Assembly (NCBI GenBank): GCA_001804785.1
Contig: MHBG01000079.1
Coordinates: 1 to 63,754, forward strand
Direction of reading: 5' to 3'
Origin: Lentisphaerae bacterium GWF2_45_14
GTDB lineage: Bacteria > Verrucomicrobiota > Lentisphaeria > Victivallales > GWF2-45-14
Length of the DNA: 63,754 bases
The notes under the pieces are model-generated. The model did no database searches. It was not told where the DNA came from and saw nothing but the letters and a program-made list of their open reading frames with translations. A program made the position numbers and the translations under genes. Below, one piece after another: positions 1 to 7,950 of the stretch; the stretch's first letter is position 1; each line of letters begins with the position of its first letter.

Positions 1-139
1 GCTCTAGGGTAACGTAGAGGTCGGAGCCTGATGCCTCATTTCCTGCTTGTGAAAGTGCGTGAATCTCGGCGTGCGGGGTACCGGCTTTCACAAGCAGGAA
101 ATGAGGCATCAGGCTCCGACCTCTACGTTACCCTAGAGC
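1..139. repeat. Perfect 55-bp inverted repeat (contig-end fold-back)
   Basis: Bases 1-55 are the exact reverse complement of 85-139, with a 29-base spacer at 56-84. Read on the minus strand, 84 to 1 encodes GTPHAEIHALSQAG in the frame that continues into ribD. This is the zinc-binding HAE segment expected just upstream of the coding sequence that starts at 85. The outer 84 bases are therefore the genuine upstream ribD sequence in inverted orientation, duplicated over 55 bases. This is typical of a fold-back assembly or amplification chimera at a contig end, not of a biological hairpin. Confidence 0.93.
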
Positions 140-936
140 CCTGCTCGACCACCGGACGCACCCCGCCATGTACCGATGCAATCATAAAAGCAGGTATTAG
201 AAGAGTCTTTGTCGGATGTCTTGACCCCAATCCCGCCCATGCGGGAAGGGGCGTGGAAATCCTCCGTTCCGCGGGAATTGAAACCTCCAGCGGAATAGAG
301 GAAGAACAATGCCGCCGCCTGAACGAGGCCTTCTTCAAATGGATAACAACGCGTATTCCGTTTGTGCTTCTCAAAATGGCCATGACACTTGACGGTAAAA
401 CAGCAACTGAAGGCGGGGTTTCCAAATGGATAACAGGTCCCGCCGCGAGAATGCGCGTTCAAAAACTCAGGCGATGGGCCGATGCTATAATGGTCGGCGG
501 AGAGACCGCACGTGTTGACCGTCCTTCTCTTAACGTCAGGTTCCCTGCGAACTGGCCTTTCCAGCCGCGCAGAATCGTCGCAACTTCATCAATGACGGAG
601 GAATCGCTTCAGGAACTTCTTCCATCTGGGAGAACTCCTGAGATATTTAATTACAAAAAGGAATCATGGAGTGATTTTCTGCTTCGTCTTGGGTCTGAAA
701 ATATGACCTCGCTCCTTATAGAAGGCGGCTCCGAACTTGCCGCTTCAGCGCTCAATGCCGGAATTGTTGACAGAATAGAATTCCATGTCGCACCTCTTCT
801 TCTTGGCGGGAAAGACAGCCGCCCTGTTTTGGGGGGACAGAGTCCCGTTTCCCTATCGGAGGCTCTTAAGCTGAAAGACCTTTCTATTAGGAAGCTCGGC
901 TGTGACTTTATCTTCTCTGGACGCCCTGAAAGATAA
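85..936 (+). CDS. ribD: Riboflavin biosynthesis deaminase/reductase RibD, 5'-truncated by fold-back
   Basis: RibD is a bifunctional cytoplasmic enzyme that deaminates and then reduces the pyrimidine intermediate of riboflavin synthesis. The reliable frame begins at 85 and shows the deaminase zinc motif TLEPCSTTGRTPPC. A reductase domain follows, with LLKMAMTLDGKTA, IMVGGETARVDRPSLNVR and a C-terminal LLIEGGSEL. The upstream HAE half of the zinc site is not in this frame. It lies on the opposite strand at 57-84, because the first 84 bases are inverted. An in-frame ATG at 31 exists but sits inside the artefact and should not be used as the start. The true gene must have extended further upstream. 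Whether it is cotranscribed with the gene at 1009 is unclear, since the gap is 72 bp. Confidence 0.92.
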   Translation, partial: LSQAGNEASGSDLYVTLEPCSTTGRTPPCTDAIIKAGIRRVFVGCLDPNPAHAGRGVEILRSAGIETSSGIEEEQCRRLNEAFFKWITTRIPFVLLKMAMTLDGKTATEGGVSKWITGPAARMRVQKLRRWADAIMVGGETARVDRPSLNVRFPANWPFQPRRIVATSSMTEESLQELLPSGRTPEIFNYKKESWSDFLLRLGSENMTSLLIEGGSELAASALNAGIVDRIEFHVAPLLLGGKDSRPVLGGQSPVSLSEALKLKDLSIRKLGCDFIFSGRPER

Positions 937-1008
937 GCTCTGTTTATCTGTTGAAAATCCGCGAACTTCATGCTAAACTTTTCCTTCACCTATAATAGCG
1001 AGGACATC

Positions 1009-1554
1009 ATGGAAAATACTGACAAAAAGACCTGCAAGATGTGTTATATGGAAATTCCAGAGAAGGCGAAAAAGTGTCCTTATTGCCATCAGTGGCAGAA
1101 TAAGTTTTCGATGATCTGTTTTCATCCGCTTTTCGCTATGTTGTTTTTCATAATCCCTTACTGTATCCTTGCTCCATTATTTTTTGAAAGCATTTTCTAC
1201 GAAGGAGAACCCTTTTCAGAGCATAAGGAAGCTCTGAAAATTATCGATGCCGTGATGAATTTCGGCGAACTTGCAGGATGTCAGCAGAAAGGAAAGTATC
1301 CGACAGTCGCCATAATCGGGAAAATTAAGAATACTGGCGATATATATTGGAAGGATGTTGTTATTGAGGCACAGATTTTTAATAAAGACGGTAAGCTTAT
1401 AGATACGAAACAGCAAGAGCAGTATAAATTTGTCGTCCTAGCCAACGGGGAATCCGCTTTTAAACTTTCATTCGCGACCGAATTTCCGAAAGAGGAATAC
1501 AATCACTTTAAAATTTTTATACGTTCGGCAAAAGATTTAAGGGCAAGGTTTTAG
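1009..1554 (+). CDS. Zinc-ribbon, single-span membrane protein with FxLYD-like domain
   Basis: This protein has no assigned function. Its N-terminus has two Cys pairs, CKMC and CPYC, forming a short zinc ribbon. A hydrophobic segment at about residues 40-62 follows and is probably a membrane anchor. The remainder is a beta-rich domain with a VAIIGKIKNTG pattern and regular spacing of aromatic and hydrophobic residues, resembling FxLYD-type extracytoplasmic domains. The start at 1009 is preferred because GAGGA lies at a good distance upstream. An alternative ATG at 970 would add 13 residues but lacks a comparable ribosome-binding site. The stop is 2 bp before pdxB, so the two are probably cotranscribed. 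Confidence 0.7.
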   Translation: MENTDKKTCKMCYMEIPEKAKKCPYCHQWQNKFSMICFHPLFAMLFFIIPYCILAPLFFESIFYEGEPFSEHKEALKIIDAVMNFGELAGCQQKGKYPTVAIIGKIKNTGDIYWKDVVIEAQIFNKDGKLIDTKQQEQYKFVVLANGESAFKLSFATEFPKEEYNHFKIFIRSAKDLRARF

Positions 1555-1556
1555 TT

Positions 1557-2687
1557 ATGAAAATAGTTATAGATGACAAGATTCCTTTTATAAAAGGAGT
1601 TCTGGGAAAGTTCGCTGATGTCGTTTATCTGCCGGGCGGTAAAACGACTCGGGCGGATGTCATGGATGCCGATGCTGTTATCACACGGACGCGGACGGAT
1701 TGTTCAGAGAGGCTTCTTTCCGGAAGCCGGGTGAAATTTATCGCAACGGCGACTATCGGTTATGACCACATTGACACCGCGTACTGCGATTCGCACGGAA
1801 TAAAATGGACAAATGCGCCGGGCTGCAATTCATCAAGTGTGGCGCAGTATATAACGTCGGCCATTCTCAACATAGCCGTGAGAAACAATCTGAAGCTTGA
1901 CACGATGACGCTCGGCGTGATTGGTGTCGGGAATGTCGGAAGCAAGGTTGCGAAAGTCGGCGAGGCTCTGGGGATGAAGGTATTGTTGAATGACCCGCCG
2001 AGGGCGCGCGGCGAAGGAAACGCGGGCTTTTCAACGCTAGGCGAAATATTGTCGGAATCCGACGTTGTGACTTGTCATGTTCCGCTTTCGAGTGAAGGCG
2101 CGGACTCCACGTTTCATCTTGCGAACTTCACGTTTTTCAGGACGCTGCGCAAAAAGCCCTTTTTTATAAACTCTTCAAGGGGAGAGGTTAATGATACGGC
2201 GGCCCTGGTAGATGCGATAAAGTCGGGAAAGGTCGCGGGCGCTGTTGTCGATGTATGGGAGGATGAGCCTGATATAAATGGAGAGCTCCTCTCACTTGCC
2301 GATATTGCCACTCCGCACATCGCCGGATATTCGACCGACGGCAAGGCCAACGGGACGTCCATGAGTGTTCGGGCTCTTGCAAAATTCTTTGGAATTAAGG
2401 AGTTGATTGACTGGTATCCCGCGGGCGTGCCGCTTCCTGAAAATACTATGATTGAAGTCGATCATTCCGGAAAATCTTTCGAACAGGCAACGCTTGAGAC
2501 AGTGTCTTTTTCCTACAATGTTCTTGACGACTCACGGTGTTTGAAAAAATCACCCGAAACATTCGAGAAACAGCGCGGTGACTATCCGCTCAGGCGCGAG
2601 TTTTCCGCTTATACGATTAAAAACGGTTCGAAACTTTCGCCTGAACTTTTCAATGCCTTCAAAAAACTTTCATTTAAAATGGATTGA
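1557..2687 (+). CDS. pdxB: Erythronate-4-phosphate dehydrogenase
   Basis: PdxB oxidises 4-phosphoerythronate in the deoxyxylulose-5-phosphate-dependent pyridoxal phosphate pathway. The protein opens with MKIVIDDKIPF. It has the Rossmann NAD-binding glycine motif GVIGVGNVGSKV near residue 120, and the D-2-hydroxyacid dehydrogenase active-site arginine (NSSRGEV), glutamate (WEDEP) and histidine (TPHIAGYS). Its 376 residues match the family length. A second gene of the same pathway, pdxJ, lies at 32936-33655, which supports the assignment. It sits between a zinc-ribbon protein (2 bp gap) and an ABC transporter (3 bp gap). The adjacency to transport looks like operon packing, with no obvious functional link. 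Confidence 0.93.
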   Translation: MKIVIDDKIPFIKGVLGKFADVVYLPGGKTTRADVMDADAVITRTRTDCSERLLSGSRVKFIATATIGYDHIDTAYCDSHGIKWTNAPGCNSSSVAQYITSAILNIAVRNNLKLDTMTLGVIGVGNVGSKVAKVGEALGMKVLLNDPPRARGEGNAGFSTLGEILSESDVVTCHVPLSSEGADSTFHLANFTFFRTLRKKPFFINSSRGEVNDTAALVDAIKSGKVAGAVVDVWEDEPDINGELLSLADIATPHIAGYSTDGKANGTSMSVRALAKFFGIKELIDWYPAGVPLPENTMIEVDHSGKSFEQATLETVSFSYNVLDDSRCLKKSPETFEKQRGDYPLRREFSAYTIKNGSKLSPELFNAFKKLSFKMD

Positions 2688-2690
2688 ACA

Positions 2691-3755
2691 ATGCTCAAAG
2701 TTGAACTTAGAAATATAAGCAAATCCTATACCCCGGGCAAGGCAGTACTTTATCCGCTTGATCTGACCGTGAATCCCGGAGAGCTTTTCTTCCTGCTCGG
2801 TCCCAGCGGCTGCGGCAAATCAACTCTGCTCCGGCTCCTTGCGGGGTTTATCAGTCCCGACACAGGCTCTATTCTCTTTGACGGCAAGGATATAACGTCA
2901 ACTGCACCCGAAAAGCGTGATGCCGGACTCGTCTTCCAGAACTATGCGTTATGGCCGCACATGACGGTCTTTGACAACGTTGCTTTTGGTCTGGACACCC
3001 GCAAGATAAAAGGTGAAGAAAAAAAACAAAAGGTCCGTGCCGCCCTCGAAATGGTTGATATGCAGAATCTTGGGGACCGCAGGCCTTCTTCACTTTCCGG
3101 CGGACAGCAGCAAAGGGTCGCCCTTGCGCGCGCTATCGCTTTCAGACCCAAGCTTTTGCTTCTTGACGAGCCATTGTCGAACCTCGACGCTAAGCTTCGC
3201 GATTCGATGAGAAACGAGATCCGCCGAATCTGCAAAGAAGCCGGGCTTACTGCGATATACGTTACCCACGACCGAAAAGAGGCCCTGAGCATGGGAGACA
3301 GAATTGCCGTCATTTATGATGGCCGCATCGAAGAAACCGGGGCTCCGTGGGAAATTTACCGCCGTCCGTCCACGCGTTTTTCTGCGGAATTCATGGGCAA
3401 CGCAAACTTTATTCCGGTAAAAATAATTGATGTCGAACCGGATGGCTGTCTTGTCGAAACATCTTTCGCCAGAATGCGTTGTGCTCTTCCGGCCTTTCCC
3501 GTTGCGAAAGGAAATACCTGCACGGCAATGGTGCGGCCGGAATCCTTTAATATCTCTACTGCAGCAAATATTCCCAACTCGTTTAAGGCCGTGATAAAGA
3601 CTATGACTTTTCAGGGAGAGACGGGCGGATGGCTCCTTGCCGCTGACGGATGTGATTTGTCGGTGCTTGAGCTTTGCCCGCCGAAGCGAGAAACGGGAGG
3701 CGAACTTTTTCTTTCCGTTACCCCTGAACACATTGTCCTGCTGGAGGATAAATAA
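2691..3755 (+). CDS. ABC transporter ATPase, ferric/2-AEP/thiamine-type
   Basis: This is the ATP-hydrolysing subunit of an importer encoded by the next two genes. All nucleotide-binding motifs are intact: Walker A GPSGCGKST near residue 38, Q-loop VFQNYALWPH, signature LSGGQQQRVALARA, Walker B LLLLDEPLSNLDAKL and H-loop YVTHDRKEA. A C-terminal TOBE-like extension starts near residue 240, as in the PotA/FbpC/MalK group. The gene starts 3 bp after pdxB with no strong ribosome-binding site, suggesting translational coupling. The motifs cannot define the substrate. The companion proteins resemble iron(III) and aminoethylphosphonate systems most. Confidence 0.93.
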   Translation: MLKVELRNISKSYTPGKAVLYPLDLTVNPGELFFLLGPSGCGKSTLLRLLAGFISPDTGSILFDGKDITSTAPEKRDAGLVFQNYALWPHMTVFDNVAFGLDTRKIKGEEKKQKVRAALEMVDMQNLGDRRPSSLSGGQQQRVALARAIAFRPKLLLLDEPLSNLDAKLRDSMRNEIRRICKEAGLTAIYVTHDRKEALSMGDRIAVIYDGRIEETGAPWEIYRRPSTRFSAEFMGNANFIPVKIIDVEPDGCLVETSFARMRCALPAFPVAKGNTCTAMVRPESFNISTAANIPNSFKAVIKTMTFQGETGGWLLAADGCDLSVLELCPPKRETGGELFLSVTPEHIVLLEDK

Positions 3756-3757
3756 GG

Positions 3758-5257
3758 ATGCGCTGGAATCTACTGACGGCACTTCTGCCCCTTGCGCTTT
3801 TGATTGCCATACCTTTTCTTCTGCGGCCCGTTGCTCAGAATTATGAGGCACTGAACGACCCTTGCGATAAGCTTGTTATAATAACGCCGCATACCGAATC
3901 GCTGCGCCGCGAGTTTTCACGCGCATTCGAGGACTACTATAATGAAAAATATAAACGGAATGTAAAAATAGAATGGCGGAGTGTCGGCGGTACATCTGAT
4001 ATTGTGCGTTTTATCGCCGACCGTTTCGAGGTGTTGAGAAAAAATGGTTTTTTCGGGTCGGACGCCAGCATCGGTATCGATCTTTTTTTCGGCGGCGGAC
4101 AGTTCGATCATAACCGCCAGGCAGAAAAAGGCTATGCTGTCGATGCCGGGATACAAAAACTTCATCCTGAATGGTTTAAATCCGACATTATTCCACAGCG
4201 TTTCAGCGGCGAAACATTTTACGACAAGGCCGGACGCTATTACGGGACGTGTCTTTCCACTTTCGGAATATGCTGGAACTTTCAGCGCATCTCGGAAATG
4301 TCTGACAAAAGCCCGCCCCGTAAATGGGCTTCGCTCGGCGAACCTCGTTTTTTCGGGAAGATCGCGATAGCCGATCCCACAAAATCAGGTTCCGTAAATA
4401 AATGCTTCGAAATGATAGTGCAGCAGGAAATGGCCGAAGCTTATTCCCGCAATCCGAAAGACGGCCTTGTTCAAGGCTGGGCCAACGGGTTGAACCTTAT
4501 TAAAAGAATCGCGGCGAACAGCCGTTATGTGACCGACTCCGCCAGCAAAGTTCCGCATGATACAGCAACAGGCAATGCCGCCGCCGGGATATGCATTGAT
4601 TTCTACGGGAGAAGTGAGGCCGAATGGAGCGCTTTTCAGAATGCCGGAAAGCCGCGTATGGCGTTTGTGAGTCCGGAAGGCGGTACCTCCCTTTCGGCAG
4701 ACCCAGTTCAGCTTCTGCGCGGCGCGCCAAATAAGGACGTCGCGGTCGCATTTATCGAGTTTGTGCTTTCTCTGGATGGTCAGAAACTCTGGGATTTTAA
4801 ACTCGGAACTCCGGGAGGCCCGAAGAAGTATGTCCTTCGCAGGATGCCCATCCGCAAAGACTTATATATCGATAAATTCCGATCTTACATGACTGACCCT
4901 GACGAAAATCCTTATATCTCATGCGCCTCTTTTGAATATCATCCCGAGTGGACGCTCCGCTATTTCAATCTTTTGCGTGTGTTGATAAAATGTATTGCGC
5001 TTGACTCTCTGCCCGAACTTCAGGATGCATGGCAGGCGATAATTGACGCGGGCGGCCCGGAGGCTGTCCCTGAGGCTGTGAAAAAATTCAATGAACTTCC
5101 TTTTTCCTACGCTGAGGCTGAGGCCGCGCGCCAGTCACTGATTCTCAACAAGAAGACAAATCCGATGCGAGACGTCATTCGTAAACAGATGATCTGGAGT
5201 GAGTTCTGTCGCGGCCGTTATCGTGAGGCGGCGAAGCTTGCGAGGGAGGGAAGATGA
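3758..5257 (+). CDS. ABC transporter substrate-binding protein (ferric type)
   Basis: The N-terminus carries one hydrophobic stretch (about residues 5-24), which is either a signal peptide or a membrane anchor. No lipobox cysteine is visible. The following LVIITPHTESLRREFSRAF segment resembles the first strand and helix of iron(III)-type binding proteins (SBP_bac_6/8 group). A GTSDIVRFIADRF element and a later ADPTKSGSVNKCFE element, typical of the ligand-cleft hinge, also match. At 499 residues it is longer than the usual 330-350. The extra length is a C-terminal helical extension after about residue 370. GGAGG lies 10 bases before the start. The stop codon overlaps the permease start. Confidence 0.87.
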   Translation: MRWNLLTALLPLALLIAIPFLLRPVAQNYEALNDPCDKLVIITPHTESLRREFSRAFEDYYNEKYKRNVKIEWRSVGGTSDIVRFIADRFEVLRKNGFFGSDASIGIDLFFGGGQFDHNRQAEKGYAVDAGIQKLHPEWFKSDIIPQRFSGETFYDKAGRYYGTCLSTFGICWNFQRISEMSDKSPPRKWASLGEPRFFGKIAIADPTKSGSVNKCFEMIVQQEMAEAYSRNPKDGLVQGWANGLNLIKRIAANSRYVTDSASKVPHDTATGNAAAGICIDFYGRSEAEWSAFQNAGKPRMAFVSPEGGTSLSADPVQLLRGAPNKDVAVAFIEFVLSLDGQKLWDFKLGTPGGPKKYVLRRMPIRKDLYIDKFRSYMTDPDENPYISCASFEYHPEWTLRYFNLLRVLIKCIALDSLPELQDAWQAIIDAGGPEAVPEAVKKFNELPFSYAEAEAARQSLILNKKTNPMRDVIRKQMIWSEFCRGRYREAAKLAREGR

Positions 5258-6918
5258 AAATATACCGTCTTTTCTTTATCATCATTCTGTGTTGTTTTTT
5301 CGCGGTGTTTATGGCGCTGCCGCTCTATACGGTTTTGTCGGAGGGTCTTAATCCTGCGATAATCGGTGAAGCCCTTTCGTCACCGCTTTATCTCGGCGGT
5401 TTCTTCAACGCGCTCAAAATATCACTTGTCACGACATTTATCGTATTTCTTATTGCCCTGCCGCCCGCGCTTCTTTTCGACCGCTATGACTTTCCTGGTA
5501 AATCATTTGCGAATATGATGATGATGGTGCCGATGGTGCTGCCTCCCTTTGTGGGAGCTCTTGGGTTCCAGCAGATTTTCGGACACTACGGTGTCTTGAA
5601 TACGATACTTCAAAGCTTTTCGCTGAGTCCCGTTGACTGGCTTGGAGGCGGAGGGCGTTTCTGGGCCGTGTGCATAATCGAGGCCCTGCATCTTTACCCT
5701 ATTCTTTACTTGAATTTAGTGGCGTCGCTTGCGAATGTTGATCCGGCTCTTGAGGAGGCGGCTCGTAACCTAGGAGCAGGGCGGCTGAAGAGGCTTTTTC
5801 GGATTACCTTGCCATTGATAAGCCCGGGGATCTTTGCTGGCGGCAGCATTGTTCTTATATGGAGTTTTACCGAGCTTGGTACGCCATTAATGCTAGGCTA
5901 CAACAATGTTACGACTGTTCAGATATTCAACGGGATTACTGAGCTGGAAAGCAATCCCATGCCTTATTCTCTGGTTGTTCTGATGCTGGTATTTTCGGCC
6001 GGGCTTTACTGCGCGAGCCGTTTTCTTTTCGGAAATATTTCCGACGCGCAAATGGTCAAAGGCGGTACCGGAAGAATTGCGTGTCGTCCTCGCGGGCTCA
6101 GACCCTGGCTTGTCAGCGGAGTTTTTCTTTTCATCACATTTCTTGCGGCGCTGCCGCATATTGCCCTCGTATTTTCGGCCTTCGCTCTCGACTGGAATGC
6201 TACGATTTTACCATCATCCTGGACGCTTTTGCATTTTAAGAATGCCCTTTCTCATGAAATCGTGCTGCCGAGCATAGTCAACAGTTTGAAATATTCGTCG
6301 ATTGCCATGGTCGTGTGCGTGGCCTTAGGGGTTCCGGCGGCGCTTCTCCTTGTCCGATGGAAGCCGCGGGGAAGGCGTTTTTTTGATATAATGGTGATGC
6401 TTCCTCTGGCGGTGCCGGGGATTATTCTTGCCTTCGGTTATTTGAGCATGTGTGCCAAGTATCAGTGGCTCAATAAGTGGTTTGATCCTGTGAATAATCC
6501 TGTCCTGCTTCTCGCGGCGGCCTATGCCATGCGGCGGCTTCCATATGTCGTACGTTCAGTTTCCGCCGGACTTGAGCAGACGCCTGTTGCTTTGGACGAG
6601 GCAGCGCGCAATCTCGGTGCGGGTGCCTTTACTGTTTTGCGGCGTGTGACGCTTCCTTTGATAAGCGCGAATCTGATAATCGGGGCGTTGTTCGCGTTCA
6701 GCTTTTCGATGCTGGAGGTTTCCGATTCTCTGATGCTTGCTCAGAAGGCCGCGTACTATCCTGTTACGAAGGCCATTTTTGAATTGTCGCAAATTCTAGG
6801 GGAGGGGCCGTTCATCGCCTGCGCGTTTGGTCTGTGGGCGATGCTTTTTCTGACCTTTACGATACTTGCAGCAACCTTGCTTATGGGAAAGAGAATCGGT
6901 TCATTGTTCCGCCTTTAG
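5254..6918 (+). CDS. ABC transporter permease, two fused transmembrane domains
   Basis: The protein has about twelve hydrophobic segments arranged as two homologous permease halves, as in AfuB/FbpB-type iron transporters. Each half has the cytoplasmic EAA loop that contacts the ATPase: EEAARNLGAGRLKRLFRITLP near residue 170 and DEAARNLGAGAFTVLRRVTLP near residue 450. Its start overlaps the binding-protein stop by four bases (ATGA) behind a GAGGGAAG ribosome-binding site. It closes the plus-strand operon. The convergent aldolase gene ends 16 bp beyond its stop. Confidence 0.92.
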   Translation: MKIYRLFFIIILCCFFAVFMALPLYTVLSEGLNPAIIGEALSSPLYLGGFFNALKISLVTTFIVFLIALPPALLFDRYDFPGKSFANMMMMVPMVLPPFVGALGFQQIFGHYGVLNTILQSFSLSPVDWLGGGGRFWAVCIIEALHLYPILYLNLVASLANVDPALEEAARNLGAGRLKRLFRITLPLISPGIFAGGSIVLIWSFTELGTPLMLGYNNVTTVQIFNGITELESNPMPYSLVVLMLVFSAGLYCASRFLFGNISDAQMVKGGTGRIACRPRGLRPWLVSGVFLFITFLAALPHIALVFSAFALDWNATILPSSWTLLHFKNALSHEIVLPSIVNSLKYSSIAMVVCVALGVPAALLLVRWKPRGRRFFDIMVMLPLAVPGIILAFGYLSMCAKYQWLNKWFDPVNNPVLLLAAAYAMRRLPYVVRSVSAGLEQTPVALDEAARNLGAGAFTVLRRVTLPLISANLIIGALFAFSFSMLEVSDSLMLAQKAAYYPVTKAIFELSQILGEGPFIACAFGLWAMLFLTFTILAATLLMGKRIGSLFRL

Positions 6919-6933
6919 GCGACGAAGCGCGGT

Positions 6934-7575
6934 TTAGTTTTTTCTTCCCATCATCCGGTCTAATTCCGCAAGCTCATTTTTGCCGAGGGGCTGTGATTTA
7001 GCTCCGCTGATACTCATATGGATGAAGGTCATTCGTGCCGCGGCCTCAAGGACTTCGAGTCTGTCGAAAGCTTCCAGCAGCGAACGTCCGACTGCGAGCG
7101 CGCCGTGGTTTAACATGATTACGCAGTCCGCTTCGCGCGCGGCTTTTCCGACGGCGATTGCCAGTTCAAGCGAGCCCATCAGGTAGTAGGGAGCATAGCA
7201 TACACTGCCGATGATTGCGTGGGACTCAGCCAAAAGATTGGTGTTTATCTTCGTGTCCAGTGCGGCAAATGCGCTTGCGTGAACAGGATGTGCATGCACA
7301 ACCGCTTTCGCGTCGGGTCTGTTCTTATATATTTCCAGGTGCATGCGGCTTTCTATGCTTGGCTTGAAATTTCTGCCGACAATATTGCATTCAAAATCCA
7401 TTTCACCTATTTCGGAAGAACTCATGCGTCCTTTATCGGTTGCGGACGGTGTTATAAGCATGGTCTCGTTCTGGGTCAGAACGGAGATATTTCCGCCCGA
7501 TGTAGTCGTGAGTCCCTGCTTGTAGAGCCTTCTCATGAAGTATGCGGTTTCTTTACGTAAATCTTCATTTGTCAT
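6934..7575 (-). CDS. Class II aldolase (L-fuculose-phosphate aldolase-like)
   Basis: This is a zinc-dependent class II aldolase/adducin-family enzyme that cleaves sugar phosphates such as L-fuculose-1-phosphate or L-rhamnulose-1-phosphate. Visible features are TTSGGNISV near the N-terminus (phosphate binding), the zinc pair in VVHAHPVHASAFA, and the third zinc histidine in MLNHGALAVG. Its 213 residues fit FucA. The motifs do not tell fuculose, rhamnulose or other substrates apart, so no symbol is given. It is transcribed divergently from a LacI regulator and a GH5-like glycosidase. Two matching operators lie between them, which suggests a shared sugar regulon. Confidence 0.88.
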   Translation of the reverse strand: MTNEDLRKETAYFMRRLYKQGLTTTSGGNISVLTQNETMLITPSATDKGRMSSSEIGEMDFECNIVGRNFKPSIESRMHLEIYKNRPDAKAVVHAHPVHASAFAALDTKINTNLLAESHAIIGSVCYAPYYLMGSLELAIAVGKAAREADCVIMLNHGALAVGRSLLEAFDRLEVLEAAARMTFIHMSISGAKSQPLGKNELAELDRMMGRKN

Positions 7576-7807
7576 GGCGGGTGTTCTTCTTTTTGTAAAT
7601 ATTTGTATTTAAGTCTAACGATTTCTAGTTCGCTTTGCCCCCTGTGCCGAGCGGCAAAGGGTAGCTTTCCTCGCGCTAGAACAACTCTAATGTCCAGCCG
7701 GACACCTCCTTTTTCAAGCGGGCTAGGTTAAATCGCCTCCGGATTTTTAGAATTGGGAGAATGTGTTTTGCTTCGCTCAATTGGCGGCCCTTCTGTGCGG
7801 TAGTTTG

Positions 7808-7820
7808 TGAAATCATTCCA
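7808..7820. promoter_or_regulatory. Putative LacI-family operator, distal copy
   Basis: The sequence TGAAATCATTCCA lies within a longer near-palindrome, TTGTGAAATCATTCCACAA. It matches the proximal site at 7925-7937 at 12 of 13 positions, with centres 117 bp apart. Two such sites flanking a promoter are what a tetrameric or looping LacI-type repressor would use. It lies on the aldolase side of the lacI promoter and could also act on that gene. Confidence 0.65.
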
Positions 7821-7884
7821 CAACTATTGCTGTGTACGTGACGTTTTTTTTTAGCAATATTAAGGGCTTTTTTTATTTGTTTGG

Positions 7885-7912
7885 TTGAGAAAAATTGATT
7901 TATGAATATAAT
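7885..7912 (+). promoter_or_regulatory. Sigma-70-like promoter of lacI-glycosidase pair
   Basis: TTGAGA at 7885-7890 and TATAAT at 7907-7912 are separated by 16 bp. The predicted start of transcription falls at about 7919, immediately before the proximal operator, so a bound repressor would block initiation. Confidence 0.6.
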
Positions 7913-7924
7913 ATGGAATATGCA

Positions 7925-7937
7925 TGAAATGATTCCA
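7925..7937. promoter_or_regulatory. Putative LacI-family operator, proximal copy
   Basis: The sequence TGAAATGATTCCA sits just downstream of the -10 hexamer and ends 13 bases before the lacI ATG. It is nearly identical to the distal copy at 7808-7820, which supports autoregulation by the adjacent LacI protein. Confidence 0.7.
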
Positions 7938-7950
7938 TAGGATTTATGTG

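Larger units (their letters stand above)
7576..7947. promoter_or_regulatory. Divergent 372-bp intergenic control region
   Basis: This is the only gap over 300 bp in the window. It separates the minus-strand aldolase from the plus-strand lacI-glycosidase pair. It contains two copies of a 13-bp operator (7808-7820 and 7925-7937) and a sigma-70-like promoter at 7885-7912. Two hairpin-capable stretches are also present: CTTTGCC/GGCAAAG near 7626-7660, and TGTCC-AGCC-GGACA near 7690-7703. A 94-codon minus-strand reading frame here resembles nothing and is not considered a gene. Confidence 0.7.

Noticed and set aside
31-84. ATG at 31 as the start of ribD
   Set aside because: It lies inside the inverted duplicate; the real upstream coding sequence is on the other strand.
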